Assembly: GCA_026686845.1 (NCBI GenBank)
Contig: JAIVEN010000009.1
Coordinates: forward strand, 41,763,001 to 41,827,000
Length of the DNA: 64,000 nt
Direction: 5' to 3'
Source of the DNA: Adenanthera pavonina
Taxonomy: Eukaryota; Streptophyta; Magnoliopsida; Fabales; Fabaceae
The translations under genes and the position numbers were made by a program. This document shows, one piece after another, positions 36,759-48,750 of this stretch; the first letter of the stretch is position 1; the number at the start of each line of letters is the position of its first letter. The notes below the pieces were generated by a model that ran no database searches, was not told the origin of the DNA, and was given only the letters and a program-made list of their open reading frames with translations.

Positions 36759-38516
36759 CAAAGACGATTCCTGGTTATTATAGGTTGCAGCATCCAGTCA
36801 TTGATGCCAATCATATAATAAAAAGATATGTTGTCTTGTCAGTTAAAAAAGCTATAATGGATTCACAAAACATATTTGGCAAATAACTGCAATGCTGAAA
36901 AATTTTATAAATCACAAAGCATGCAGACAGTGCAGGAATTTACCCATATATGAGTTTGTAGTAGGTTCCCATCCTTCAAGAAATGTCTCACTTGGCAGTT
37001 CTACCTCCACTAAAGCAAGCTTTGGTTCAACTCTTTGAGTATATGCCCTCCCCCTTGAGTTCACCACTAACCATTGTCGATCCCATCGAAATCCTGTCAA
37101 GTAGATTAACAGACAAGACGATGTTGAGTCCTGCTATTTGCTTGTTATACAATGAATTTCATGGCGTTAACTTCATATACTCGATAAGTTTATGAATAAT
37201 TATAATAAATCATCTATAAAAAAATTGCAAATTTATCAGATGTTAGCACTACAAAGCAGTGGAGGGTATACCACCATCATTAATTGAATACATTTTTCAT
37301 GTATAATTTAATTAACAATCACACTCAGCTTTTTCTGTAGACAAGATAAATTGTGTGTGCCGTAGAGTAAATAGTAAAAAGGAACTCATATGCAGGCATT
37401 TCTTGTAATATAAAGAAAAAGTTGAATACTCAGACGATTCAGGCTCTGAAATCAGATATTTTTTTAATAAAGCAGCATTACATAAATAGTGAACAACTCA
37501 GTGATGGTCAAAATGACGTCTGAAGTTCTGAGCACCCAAAAAGCAAGGGGAAATAATTTTGATGAATTCTAAAATAGAAAAAGGAAAGAAGAGGGAGATA
37601 AAAGACAATAATAAAGAGGAAAATAAAGGACAAAAAGCTGTTGACATCATCAGTAGCTAGAAAGGGCAAAATAGCTGTTTACGAAAAGCTAGCATATCAC
37701 TGTAATTACTAACAGCCAAAAAGTAGAAAGGAGAATATACTCCTGTAATCCCGCGTTCTTTAAATGCTTCAGGGTTAGGAATAATTTTTGCCTCATTATG
37801 TAAAAGCTTTACATGTACAGAGACTTTAGCTTTTCAATTGTAGATGCAAGATATTGACATGCACCTTGGCGCAGCGGCCATATGTAAGAACCAGAGCATC
37901 AGGAAGTTAAATCGAATTGATCAAAACCTAGTTTATGCACATCCAAGGGGTTTCTCCCTCAATAACCAAAAGAAAATTAACAAACAAAAGGATGAGGTTA
38001 AAAACGTTGAACTTTAATGTTCCAGATAAAGTAACACAGTCTACCATAGAAAATCTTTATTATTTGCATGAGAAATTGTTAAAGCCCTAAATATGCATCT
38101 GCATCTTCAGGCATGCCTTAAATATCCCATATATTTATTGACATGCATAGGTCGGATTATGGAGAGACAGAGCTTACTGGTCATAAGAACCTTACAGCAA
38201 TCCTTCAAGTGAGTGAAACAAGAAAATGAACAAAAAACACCATTATGATGGTCCAAGAAACTGACAAAAGCGATAACAAATCATGAATTTGACATGCACC
38301 TTGGCACAGCGTTAAGGATAACCTACCAGAATATGAATCATTAAGCATTCAACCGTCAAAAAAAAAAACAGTAAAGTAGAGAGAAGGGTACTTCTGATTT
38401 TTACCAGTAGGTGTGAGGGGTGCCTGAGGAACTGAAATCCCACGGCATGACTTGATTGGGTAAAGGAAAATCGATGACACTTTGGCTATGGCTTCCGATG
38501 AAGTCGTCCCTCGCAT
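33799..38516 (-). CDS. MOSC-domain protein, mARC-like (mitochondrial amidoxime reducing component)
   Basis: Eight exons: 38405-38516, 36944-37093, 36269-36445, 36024-36112, 35875-35939, 35620-35722, 34010-34120 and 33799-33924. They total 933 nt and 310 aa, with every junction in frame and GT-AG. The N-terminal MOSC_N beta-barrel part (FLYPIKSCRGISVPQA, WDRQWLVVNSRGRAYTQR, LVEVELP) precedes the MOSC part (WEWSGSALDEG, WFSDYLGKPSRLVRF, ARGHNVMFSDGFPFLL, LNQLLKEPIPVNRFRPN). The motif KLCSRCK at residues 226-232 holds the conserved Cys thought to ligate molybdenum cofactor. The C-terminus ends YFGQNMVWKDYD..., VKVGDPVYVLQ. mARC enzymes reduce N-hydroxylated compounds with cytochrome b5 and NADH. 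Plants have a small mARC-like family at this length. Localisation is not shown by an obvious transit peptide. Intron 6 contains MITE hairpins. Confidence 0.93.
34574..34704. repeat. Hairpin MITE-like unit 1 (in mARC-like intron 6)
   Basis: A 20-nt arm AAGTGCATTTCAGGTGAAGT (34574-34593) has an exact inverted partner at 34685-34704. The interior holds (GA)n runs and their complements and closes the hairpin more loosely. Confidence 0.85.
34749..34863. repeat. Hairpin MITE-like unit 2, same family as unit 1
   Basis: Left CACTTCAGGTGATGTGGGGAG pairs imperfectly with right TCTCTCACTTCACCTTAAGTG. The arms are related to unit 1 (CACTT-AGGTGA-GTG-GAGAGA). Confidence 0.75.
35197..35262. repeat. 33-bp tandem duplication
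   Basis: CAAAATCTGTCCTCTACTG... is present twice, at 35197 and 35230, nearly identical. It lies in intron 6 of the mARC-like gene. Confidence 0.9.
36721..36758. repeat. (AT)n(AG)n microsatellite
   Basis: Pure dinucleotide tract in intron 2 of the mARC-like gene. Confidence 0.95.
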
Positions 38517-39868
38517 CCTCTAAATCTCTTAGTGGAATCTACGGTGATAGAACACTAGAAGACAATCTAATGAGTAAATTTGCTACTCAGCGTGAGTGTG
38601 TGTGGGTGAGAGAGAGAGAGAGCCCATTTTGAAAGGAAAAGGAGAAGGAAAACAGGTAAGATTATTTGTGAATTTGGACTGAAGTTGGACCGTCGGCGTT
38701 GGAAGACACTACATTGCGTGCACGTGCTTCACATTGTTGGAAAAAGAACCTGTACCATCATCCCACATTTTTATCCAAAACATAAACATTCCATTCAAGT
38801 TCTCCAATCCCATGTCCATTTCAGTATTTTTCATCCACTGAATAATTTTATTTATTGCACTAAATTAGTATTTTCTTTTCAAGTTTTAAAATATTGTCCA
38901 GCTAAAACTGCATTTTTGAAACTGCTTCCCAGAAATTATTCTGGATCTCCAAGATTATTATTCATTTCTGGAATTTGTTTGTCTGCAAAATTGGTTTTCT
39001 TGGAACGATGGAGAATGATAGTGGATATCGATGAAAAAATGGACGAGGGGTGGGAAAAAAAAAAAAATAGCTGCCGCATTTCTTAGCAAGTATATGAGCT
39101 GCCCTGTTTATAAAAAGATGGCCTTCCTAATCAAGATACCAAACATGATTTGGGTGACGATTCCACACTCCCAAAAAAAGGTTTATTCTCATTTTCATTC
39201 TCCACCCCATTTTGTATCAATTGTACATATAATATAAATTTAAATCATTGAAGTCCCAAAAAAAACTATTTTCCAATTACAAAATTGAAAATATTTACAT
39301 TTTTCCTATTATAAGTAATTAAAAATATTTTAAAAAGAAGTATAAATAAAAAAAATCACGTTTCCATTCTCCAAATAAACAAACTCTAGCCGTGTCCTAA
39401 TTTTGGTCTTTGGCTTCTTTTACTTCCTTTTATGATGAAACACATGTAATATCTACCTACCTACGTGTAAGTACCCAGCGCTTCCTCCGATCCGATTTAT
39501 AACCCTTTCTTAAATTATTTTTATTTAATATAATTAATTTATAAATTAGATTTTCTAATATTAATTAAATTTTATTTTTTTAAAAGTATTTTGACTTAAA
39601 AAATTAAATATAATACATAAAATATCTTATATTATAAAATATTAATTTCTCTAAAATATAATGTTAGGAGTACATCATAAGCAGATGTTATTAGAATGTA
39701 TTTATTTATTTATGTGCTTGACTTATCTGTCTATTCTGAATTAAATTAAGTGCCTTTTTCTTTTTCTTTTTTTTTTTAAGAATCGTTCAGTCAAGTTAAC
39801 AAATTGTCTATTATTCGATTGAATCGTGTCGGCGTCAAAATTCATCACCATACCTACAAAATAAAGGT

Positions 39869-41097
39869 ATTCAAGTTCAATGGCAATACCTTGGTTAAAA
39901 AAAGAAAGTTCAATGGCAATACTATGTTATTGATGATGATGGATTCCTTTTATTATTTTTTTTTATCATAAAAGGAAATTCCTGTTAAAGGCTGTATAAT
40001 ATAGATAGATACAACTCACTCCATCCCATTGATGATGATGGGGACCATTAGGGGAAACTGCATTCTCTAGGGGGGAATAGGTACACAGATTAATTGATTT
40101 GGACCTATGCCGTACTTAACACTGCCACGTCAGATCAATTTTGCCTGAGATCAATTAATTTGTTTGCAATAAAAAAAAAACCCTATTCAAGATGTTAACT
40201 TTTTTCTTTACCAAGGATTCAAGATGTTAACTTTATAAGTTACGTTTTCCAAAAAAAGAAAAAGTAACAAATTTTAATTTCTTTCAAATTTATTGATCTC
40301 ACGCTCCTCTTATTTTCATTTTTCACCCCGTATTTGATACAGGCGGAGGATTTGCTCCCCTCTCTCAGCTCTCTTTAGAATAATATTTTGAAAGAAACTC
40401 CCCTCCCCCTCAAAATGTCCCCCTCCCCAAATTGGGCGACACAGAAGGTATAATATTTTTTTAACTGTTCCCTTGTTTTTAAATAAAAAATATTTTTAAA
40501 AATATAAAAAATTGATAAAAAAAATTTTAAAAATATCAAAATATTTACTTTAATATCTCAATATCAAAAAATATTATACTTAAGTCTCATGTCTCAAAAA
40601 ATAAGTATAAAAATATACTCAATACTAAAATTTTTTATACTCATACAAATAATAGAAAATTTTTTTAATTTTAAGGGTAAAATGATCAAATTATTATTAA
40701 ATTACCTCCCTTCCTCAATCAAATAACAAATTACTAAAATTTCTCTCATTTCCTTCCTTCCCCTCCCCTTCCGTCCATATCTTATTTCTCCTCATCTCCC
40801 CTTTCCTTCATTAAAATTCCTTCTCTCCATTAAAATCTCTCTCCTCCCTTTCCTTCCTATCCCTCCTACCAAACATATCCTTAAAGTTTATACATGATAG
40901 ACTCAGTGTGTCAACAGAACCATACCAGACTGAACTTCAATCTCCAGTAGTAGTCTTCTTAGCTTTGATTTTCTCATGAGTGGTAGTAATAATAGTATAT
41001 ATTATAAATCTTTCTAGTGTGTAATAGAAGTACAGGAATAGTTTGACCCGAATCCACCATCATCAATAACATAGTATTGCCATTGAACTTGAATACA
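39869..41097. repeat. ~48-bp inverted repeats about 1.1 kb apart, possible non-autonomous DNA transposon
   Basis: TATTCAAGTTCAATGGCAAT ... CTATGTTATTGATGATG at the left reappears inverted at the right as CATCATCAATAACATAG ... ATTGCCATTGAACTTGAATA. The left arm also carries a 33-bp partial duplication (CAATGGCAATACC ... AAAGTT). No transposase is visible inside. Confidence 0.7.
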
Positions 41098-41162
41098 TCA
41101 TCATCATTTTTTTTATAAAATGGAAAATAAAAGCAAAAAAAAACAAAAGAAAGAAAAAACAA

Positions 41163-41520
41163 AGGGTCTGGTTGATAGTGTTTTTTATTTTTTATTCTCG
41201 AAAACAGTTTTACAAAACTGATTTCGAGAATAAGTTTTTAAAAAATAAAAATAAAAAAAACTGTATGAATAGTTGTTTTCAAAATCATAACTAGTGAGTG
41301 ATAAATGAGTTATTCAAAATTTATAATTTTACCATTAATAAGGTGAGTGTTTTTTACCTTTTCTTTTATTTTACAGAACAAAAACTACAAAACATCTTTA
41401 AAATGTTCTGAGTTTTCTGTTCTTTTATTTTTCTATTTTTCATAATAGTTTATAAAAAACAGATTCACCAAATAAATTTTGTTATTTTTTTATTTTCAAA
41501 AATAAAAAAAAAACTATTTT
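41163..41520. repeat. Possible MITE with A/T-rich complementary ends
   Basis: The stretch opens GGTCTGGTTGATAGTGTTTTTT and has near its far end ACAGATTCACCAAATAAA, with several TTTTCGAAAAC/GTTTTACAAAAC-like complementary blocks. The ends do not pair exactly, so the call is tentative. Confidence 0.4.
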
Positions 41521-42045
41521 TAAAAATTGCGCCGGGCCCAAAATTTTCCTTAGGTGGGATCAACATCCCAAGTGAGCTTCCCCTTGGATCTATCTCTTTT
41601 TTCTTAATCTTTTAATTTGACTTCAATTGTGGCCCACAATTCCAGAGGATATTCCTCATTGATGTTGGCTTTTGTTTCATTTGGATAATAAATTTTAGTT
41701 CTCTCATTGTTTACAGCAGAAGATAGACTTGATTATGAGTTTATAATCCCAAAATGCCTTCTGTTTGGTTGGCCCCATCATTATACCCGAGGAAGAACTA
41801 TGGAATCCAATGGTTATTGATACAGACAAGAACCATAATATGTACACATACAGCATTCATTCAAGTTAATTAGCAATAACTGAAACCCAACCAATAATTT
41901 CAACAAAGAGAATTCCAGATGCAGTTCAGACTTGTAAATTTTGATATTCATGGGTATCGTCTTCCCATGAACTTCTATTATGATCTGCTATAAGTAATTA
42001 TAATTTATAAAGACGTGGCTGATCTTGTTGTGTTCCTTCTCAACG

Positions 42046-44175
42046 CTAATAGCTACTGCTAGTATGTGGAACAGCTGCAGCATACTGCCTGTCCAGAACC
42101 TCAATCACCTTGTTGGCTATGGCGGTTGCATACACTGAAGAACCTTCATATATCTGCCTCAGAAAAATCAACAAGCCACATTTAAATATACTATCACATT
42201 AGCTACTTCTTGATCAAAAAATGGCACAAATTTTTAAGTTCTGGGAACCAAATTAAAAATTGAGATTACATGTACAAGCAAATTAATTTAGCCTTTTGTT
42301 CATGCAAGAAGGATTAGTCTGCAAGGAACCAAATAGTTTACCTTGCTATTGAACAAGAAACTGCAATATTCACCAACATGTCCACCTGCAACATGGTGAA
42401 GATCCAGCTGAAGTTCATCCAGAACCCTGGAGACATACAGCAAGCAGCTAATCTTCTTCCTCTGAACGAGTTTGATCGTGACTTCATCATCGATAATCCG
42501 GACGTCAACCTCAGTGTCTTTGGATTTCCTTTGGAGCCATGAGGTCCTTATGCATCCTTGTGGATCACCATAGGGCTTCATGTTACAGCTCTCTCCAGCA
42601 TCATCTTCAGGTTTGTGCCTCTTACACCTGTCCATTCCAAATCGTTTCTTCTCCACCAACATTTTCAGCTCATTCACTGTTCTGACGAGCTCTTTAATAT
42701 ACTCAATGGCTTCTCCCACCACAGATGCTCTGTCCGCCTGAATAGAAAGGGGGAAGAAGAAAGCAACACCAGAATCAAACACAATCACAAGCTTTATTCA
42801 TGAGCAGGAATGCTATATTATCAATTGGGGGTGTGTGCATCATATCACAGATCCTCAACCCACCTGAACAGAAGTAGATATAGATGACACCAGAATAAAT
42901 CCCAAACCCAAGATTGATAATAAAATCTCTCTCTTTTCTCCACTAGACTCGTGATGGAAAACCACTAGCCATTAAAAGCCTGGAGGTTGGGCCTTTACCC
43001 AATAAATTTATATGTTATTCAATCCAACTTATCATGAATCACACAAATTTAACCGGGCCCAATTTGTTCCAGGTTTAATATCAAATATCAAATTGAATAC
43101 TTAAAATATTAATAGTCATTCCATAATTGGTTAATTTGAAATTAATCTAACACGAAAAGCTATATATCAATTAGGGAAAACAGTAGATGCTGCAAATATG
43201 AATGTATGATACCTTGGAGGGGTTCGGGATCAGACTCCTCAAGACAGCGTATTTGCCATTCAGTTGCTCTCTTCGTTGTTTCTCAGTAGCAAAATGCTTG
43301 GTGCCTTTTCCTTGTCTTCCTTTGCCAACACGAGCAGTCCCTCTGTCAAATTCCAGAACTCCATTGTCAAGCTGGCTTCCATCTCCATCCTGATACACAA
43401 TCCCATTCCCCTCCATCTCATCCCCTCCACCGAAAAGAGAACCATTTCTGGAACTAGTTGGCAAGCTATAGCCACGAGGAAGAGACTGAAACAGCTCTCG
43501 AAGGGCCACAGGCTGTGGAGGCAAATTCAAATGAAATAGAGGATCATACAACACAGAGCACGCGCTCGTGCTATCTGATCCTATTGGAATGTCCCCGAGA
43601 AACCCCATGGAGTTTTGGAAATTGGGTATCTTCTGGGTCGGGTTGTAATGGAGGAGGTCAAGGAGATTTGTAGAAGGGTAAGGAGGAGGAGGGTCGAGTA
43701 TGGAAGAAGAATTGTAGCTTTGGGTCTCAATGTGCTGAAGTTGTTGAGGTTGCTGTTGTTGTTCATTGTGGTGGTTAGAATAAGCCACATCCTGCAATTC
43801 CTGAACCTTAGGGTCCCAAGTGGATTGGTCAAAAGTGAGAACATCAATAACTTCGTGAACCAAATTCTCATTGTTGTAGGAGTTTCCTACATTCAAAACA
43901 ACATGCTGAGGGTGCGTGATGTCCAACGATGCGGTGGCGACGCCGTTAGCATAGGTGGGGACGTCTTGTGGGTGCGGCGGTGGATGATTCTGGTGATACG
44001 AGAGCTCCTCCACTGTGATCTTGATGTTTTCTTCCATGCCATTGTTACTGCTCGCGAGGTTGCCGGCAGGCATGAGCGCCGGTGACAGCTGCGGCGGTGC
44101 GTCGGGAAGGCTGTCTTTTAGCGAGACTGTATCCGCCAATGAATCAGGATCAAAGGAAGATGTATGCTCATACAT
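42046..44175 (-). CDS. bHLH transcription factor, bHLH10/89/91 (tapetum) type
   Basis: Exons 43213-44175, 42342-42737 and 42046-42153 give 488 aa. The ATG at 44175 is chosen because MYEHTSSFDPDSL matches the MYEE..FDP start of the Arabidopsis bHLH10/91 group. The open frame further upstream begins only with GTG. A splice acceptor (TGCAG before 44190) suggests a 5'-UTR intron. The basic region KHFATEKQRREQLNGKY has the H-E-R set used for E-box/G-box DNA contact. Helix 1 is YAVLRSLIPNP and helix 2 is DRASVVGEAIEYIKELV. An ACT-like C-terminal region follows (SWLQRKSKDTEVDVRIID; VLDELQLDLHHVAGGHVGEY). The middle is N/P/Q-rich with low-complexity runs. In Arabidopsis this group acts with DYT1 in tapetum and pollen development. 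Tissue role here is inference from family. Confidence 0.92.
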
Positions 44176-45553
44176 TTTGGGGTTCGTCTCCTGCACTTGT
44201 ACGTGAAACAGAAATTGGAAAATCCATTAAAAGAAAAAAGAAACATTCCATATGAATGATTATGAACACCAAAATGTAACTATGGAGAAGAAAAAACACC
44301 AAATCTCAGAATAAACAGCTCAAACCCGCAATTATAGGAGTAGCTTATACCATTGAAGATGATATGTATTAAATATAAGGTAATTGAGATAGCTTTTCTT
44401 TCTAATAAAAGTCATGGATTGAACCAAATGAAATAAATGATTTGAGTGAAAATATATACTGAACTTGTCGCTAAATTGCTTCTACTGGTATTTTCAGTTT
44501 CTCGCATTAAGACGATTCCAATGAAAGTAAGGTGAACTATGAACACAAAAACAAAAGAGAATACACACAATGGTTTTCATTGGCTTATTCTGCTTTCCCA
44601 AATCAACATTTTCTGAAGCTTCATATTGAATGCAAAACTATCATACAGAGATCAAAAGGTAAGATTTGAATGCAAAACTAAAACAGAACAAATTAAGGTA
44701 CGCACTAGCAGAACTATAAACACAAAAACATAAAAGAATGCACACATCAAAGATCTATCCCACCGTGTTTCCATTGCCCTATTCTATTCTAGTTTTCGAA
44801 TCAAGGTTTTCTGGAACTTTATATTCAATTCAAAACTACCATACAGAGATCAAAAGGGAAGACATAAAAGCAAAACCAAGACACAGCAAATTAACAAATG
44901 CACATGGCTACTCATAGCAATAGCATTGTATTATAAGTTTAAGCGTGAAGCACAAATCAATCCTCATATTTATACATACACCTTAATCTCGAACGCTCCG
45001 ATTCAATGCTTCTACCAGCTGGGAAGAACTCTGTACATATATATATATATAATATGAAAATTAGAAATTGAAAATGGTAATAATAATTTATGCGAAGTAT
45101 ATATTATGTAGAGGGAGGAGTGAGAAAGGATGAGGGATGAAAATAGAGAGAAAAATGGAAGAAAAATTAATTAAAGAAGAAGGTTGGTCACGCAGAATGT
45201 GATTGAACATGAAAAAGGGGGTTAGTTTAAGTGCTGAACATTGATCAACGACCCATGTGGTCCCCATCACAAATTCTCCTCATGCATTTTGGTATGCTTA
45301 ACTAACGTATAATGCAACTTTGAATCACCATTCACCTGCTGTATTTCTTTTTTTTTTTTACTGGAAATTTTAAATTTTTTTGGCCAACAAATTAAAGAAA
45401 CGATATTATTAGAAACACTGGAAATTTTAAATTTAATCTCTTATATTTGTACATTTGAAAAGATTGTAACAAAAAAAAGTACTGATGTGCATGTGATTCA
45501 CATCTTATCATTAAATTCATTATTTTTGAAAAATATTTCTCTTCGGATACACC

Positions 45554-45578
45554 ATGTGTGTGTGTGTGTGTGTGTGTT
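45554..45578. repeat. (GT)n microsatellite
   Basis: Pure GT/TG tract. Confidence 0.95.
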
Positions 45579-46357
45579 TATGAATCTAAAAGGTCTGGAT
45601 TGGTGTGAAATTTTAGATTAATATCAATGTATAATATACCTGTTTAAATTCTCCACGTTAGGTAAAAAAAAATATAGAGTGAGAAATAAAAGATGTAAAT
45701 TTTGTGTAGTTTTACTTCTGGTATCATTTTTTACTCTTAATTAAATACATTATATATTATTAATTCAAGTTGGTATGAGTGTTAAGAACTTTTATCTCTT
45801 TAATAAATAGTTGAGGATCTGATTAACACCTTTTATATATATTGAGTAAACCTAATTATGAAAAGTTTATCATTTACTTTTAATACCTGAGGAAAATTAA
45901 TTCTCATTGTTAGCAGGGCATACTCTTTGTGGGGTGACAAGGAAGAATATATTATTGCATAGTATTTCAATATATCTTATAATGTACTTGCTCTCGAGAC
46001 AATAGAAGTTATAACAAAAGAATCATCATTTGTTGAAGTTTATAAAAAGCATGATCCCAAAAACTAAAGATGTTCAAATTGCAATGAAAAATAGCATGCC
46101 CTGACTTTTAAAACAATTTGTGATGGCCAATCATGGTATGGAAAGAAAATATAATAAATTTTTATTTAAATTCAATTTGCATGCTGAAAATTTTTTTTTC
46201 ACTATTTAAGTTCAAAAGTTGTGTGAAATATTAAAAATAGCAAGCATTGTGTGTGTGCCAGAGAAGAATAAGCACAAAAATATTAGTTTTAAACTAGAGC
46301 AGGACCCTTGGAGGCCAAAAAACGTAAAAAAAAAAAAACTAGAGTAGGACACTTTAG

Positions 46358-46359
<2 letters not shown>

Positions 46360-46390
<31 letters not shown>
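46360..46390. repeat. (GA)n microsatellite
   Basis: Pure GA tract of about 15 units. Confidence 0.95.
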
Positions 46391-46391
<1 letters not shown>

Positions 46392-46485
46392 AAGGTCTCT
46401 ACATTTATATAGATTCAATTTACACTTTACAATTTACAATTTACATATACCATTCTCGATGCATGAAAAAGAATATAATAAAAAA

Positions 46486-46575
46486 AGTTATGGGATGGGG
46501 CTTTCAACTAACAGGCCCATCCTCTTTTGATTGTGTTGGGCCTGTTACAATGCCTTCCAATCACAGCTATTTTTA
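46486..46575. repeat. Dispersed repeat copy 1
   Basis: GGATGGGGCTTTCAACTAAC... with CCCATCC, GGGCCTGTTACAATG and CCAATCACAG follow. A second, diverged copy starts about 1.5 kb downstream at 47971. Confidence 0.8.
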
Positions 46576-46755
46576 AAAGTCCAGATGAACTAACTTGCTT
46601 ATCCAAAATTATTCAGTCACAGTAAATTACTTGTTTGGCCAAAAAAAAGTCATAGTACATTATTTTGTGAAAAGTATTGCATATGTTCATATTTGATTTA
46701 GAAAAAACTGTATTATTCATAATTCATGAATATTATGTCTCATTTCTCAAACTTC

Positions 46756-46779
46756 ATATATATATATATATATATATAT
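46756..46779. repeat. (AT)n microsatellite
   Basis: Pure AT tract in the gene-poor block. Confidence 0.95.
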
Positions 46780-47970
46780 GAAAACATGTTTTATCGATAC
46801 TAATTCAAATCAATTCGATAATTCAAATTATTTTTTATTATCAAATGATTTATAAGAAAATATCTCTTTTTAACCCCCACAACAAGAATAAAACCCTTGG
46901 ACATTATTCCCGGGTTATTTAAAATCTAAAAGGCACAAAATTCTAGGAACTACATGAATTGTATAGTAAATTTACCTACTTTAATTTTTATACATGTTGT
47001 CCGTTTGATTTTCAATTTTATAAAAGTAAATTAAAATAAATAAAGTTTGTTAAAAATAAAATTTAGTAAAAATAAATTTATTGTAAGTTTTTATGTTTAA
47101 ATATTTCTTTTTTAAAACTATAATTTAACAAAAAAATCTATTTATATGATAAGAGTTAAAAATATTTTTAGATATATAATATAAAATCAATATCCATCTC
47201 CTTTTCCAAAATTATAGTTTTGAAAAAAAGGAAAAGTAACATTCTCTCTCTTTTTTTTCAAAATCATAGTTTAATCCACTTTTTTATTTTTAAAAAGATA
47301 ATTTATATTTGACCAAATATATCTCTTTAAAAAATTATAGTTGAAAAACATGATTTTTTTTTTTGAAAAAGATCAATCAAACAAGTACTAATGATTATCT
47401 CTGGAGACATGAAAAAGAGAAGTCGATAAATCTAATTGACAAGTGCAACGCACTCACTCATTCTCTCTATCTCACAACTTTGTTGGACAACAAATGCCTT
47501 GAAGACTACGGCTTGGTGGTTAGTGTACTATACTGAAGTCACAGCAAGTTACTCCCTCCTCCGCTCCATTTATATGAAAAAAAATTACTTTATAAATATT
47601 AAAAAATAAATTAAAATTAGTTAAAAATAATTAATTTATTTTATATTTTTAATTTATTTTAAAATTATTTCTAATTAATTAATCTCTCTCTAAATTCTTT
47701 CTAGAAATACACCTCATAGCTTTTAATAATGTTAATAGATGAAGATAATTTTAGTAAAAATAAAATAAATATAATATTAACTCTCTTTTTTTATCTTATG
47801 AATATGACCATCAAACAGAAATTTTTTTTCTTATAAATCAGACTGAAAAAAATATTCTGTAAGGATACTTTTTAATTATTAAATATTCCTTCCACTTCTT
47901 TTTTAACTTTTACTATTGACGAAAATTTTTGTTTTTCAATACATAAAATAAATAATTTACAATTAAAAGG

Positions 47971-48060
47971 GTTATCGGATGGGGCTTTCAACCAACAGCC
48001 CATCCCCTTTGGATTTGTGTTCGGCTTATTACAATGTGTTCCGATCTCAGTTATTATTCA
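47971..48060. repeat. Dispersed repeat copy 2
   Basis: Diverged partner of 46486-46575 (GGATGGGGCTTTCAACCAAC, then GGCTTATTACAATGTG and CCGATCTCAG). Confidence 0.8.
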
Positions 48061-48143
48061 AAGTCGCATGAATTAAGGAAGTGGTTGAGAGATAAGCGGT
48101 GCTTAACTAAGGTGGAAGAGTATACCCCTTTTTTTTAGTACCT

Positions 48144-48750
48144 AAGCTGTGTGTGGTTGGGAGTTTTTAAGGGTATTTAAAGGGAGTGAAGGGGTATTCA
48201 AAGGGTATTTAAAAAGAGGACAGGATTCTCCTCTTATTTGGTTAAAAAAAAATTAGAGGGATTAAATTCCCTCTCTACTCCTTTATTTCTTCTCTAAACA
48301 TTGGAATTTTTTGGACCATCTAATTTCTTATGGAACTAAATAATACTCTCTCTGGTTCTAATTATAGAACTTTTTATCCTAATCCTAAATATAGAATCCT
48401 TTACAGTATACGAGGTAGTATTTATTATGTATTTCCAAAAAATATCCCCATTTAATGTATTACAAAAAGAGAGAGAAAGTGATTAAATAAGGGTAGTTTT
48501 GGAAAAATATTGTAATTTTTGGAGAAATTGAGGTAATTAATTAGTTTTACCTCCTATCCTTAATTTGCATGATTCGATTAGAAATGTCTTATATTAAGTA
48601 TTAGAGGGAGTATTTCATTAAAATTCCTCAAATTTCCTCCGCCCCATTCTCACCAAATAAGAGAATTTTAAATACCTTTCAATATTTTCCCCTCAAATCT
48701 CCTTTATTACAAATCTTTCCAATTCTCTCAGTTAAACCAAACAGAGCCTT
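48144..48750. mobile_element. Outer MITE-like element that carries a nested Stowaway
   Basis: Left end AAGCTGTGTGTGGTTGGGAG and right end (rc) AAGGCTCTGTTTGGTT are similar in inverted orientation. Further in, CTCCTCTTATTTGGTTAAAA on the left matches the inverse of TTCTCACCAAATAAGAGAA on the right. A Stowaway-like MITE sits in the middle. Family is not certain. Confidence 0.6.
48344..48612. mobile_element. Stowaway-like MITE (Tc1/mariner type)
   Basis: It starts TACTCTCTCTGGTTCTAA and ends TTAGAGGGAGTA, so it has the CTCCCTC-like terminal inverted repeat and TA flanks of the Stowaway group. Length is about 269 bp. It lies inside the outer MITE. Confidence 0.75.

Larger units (their letters stand above)
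38517..42045. other. Intergenic, repeat-bearing
   Basis: Contains the mARC-like 5' flank (with a GA run near 38611-38625), a pair of inverted repeats (39869-39955 and 41049-41097), a CT-rich stretch (40740-40880) and a 41163-41520 A/T-rich unit with complementary ends that may be a MITE. Short open frames here (38685-39237) have no recognised content. Confidence 0.5.
44176..48143. other. bHLH 5' flank and gene-poor AT-rich DNA
   Basis: Near 45025 there is an (AT)n tract that may be part of the bHLH promoter. A (GT)n run lies at 45554-45578, a (GA)n run at 46360-46390 and an (AT)n run at 46756-46779. A block at 46486-46575 recurs at 47971-48060. No gene is supported. Confidence 0.5.

Noticed and set aside
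38685..39237. 133- and 68-codon plus-strand frames
   Set aside because: No recognised domains, overlapping, and adjacent to the mARC-like promoter. Treated as chance frames.
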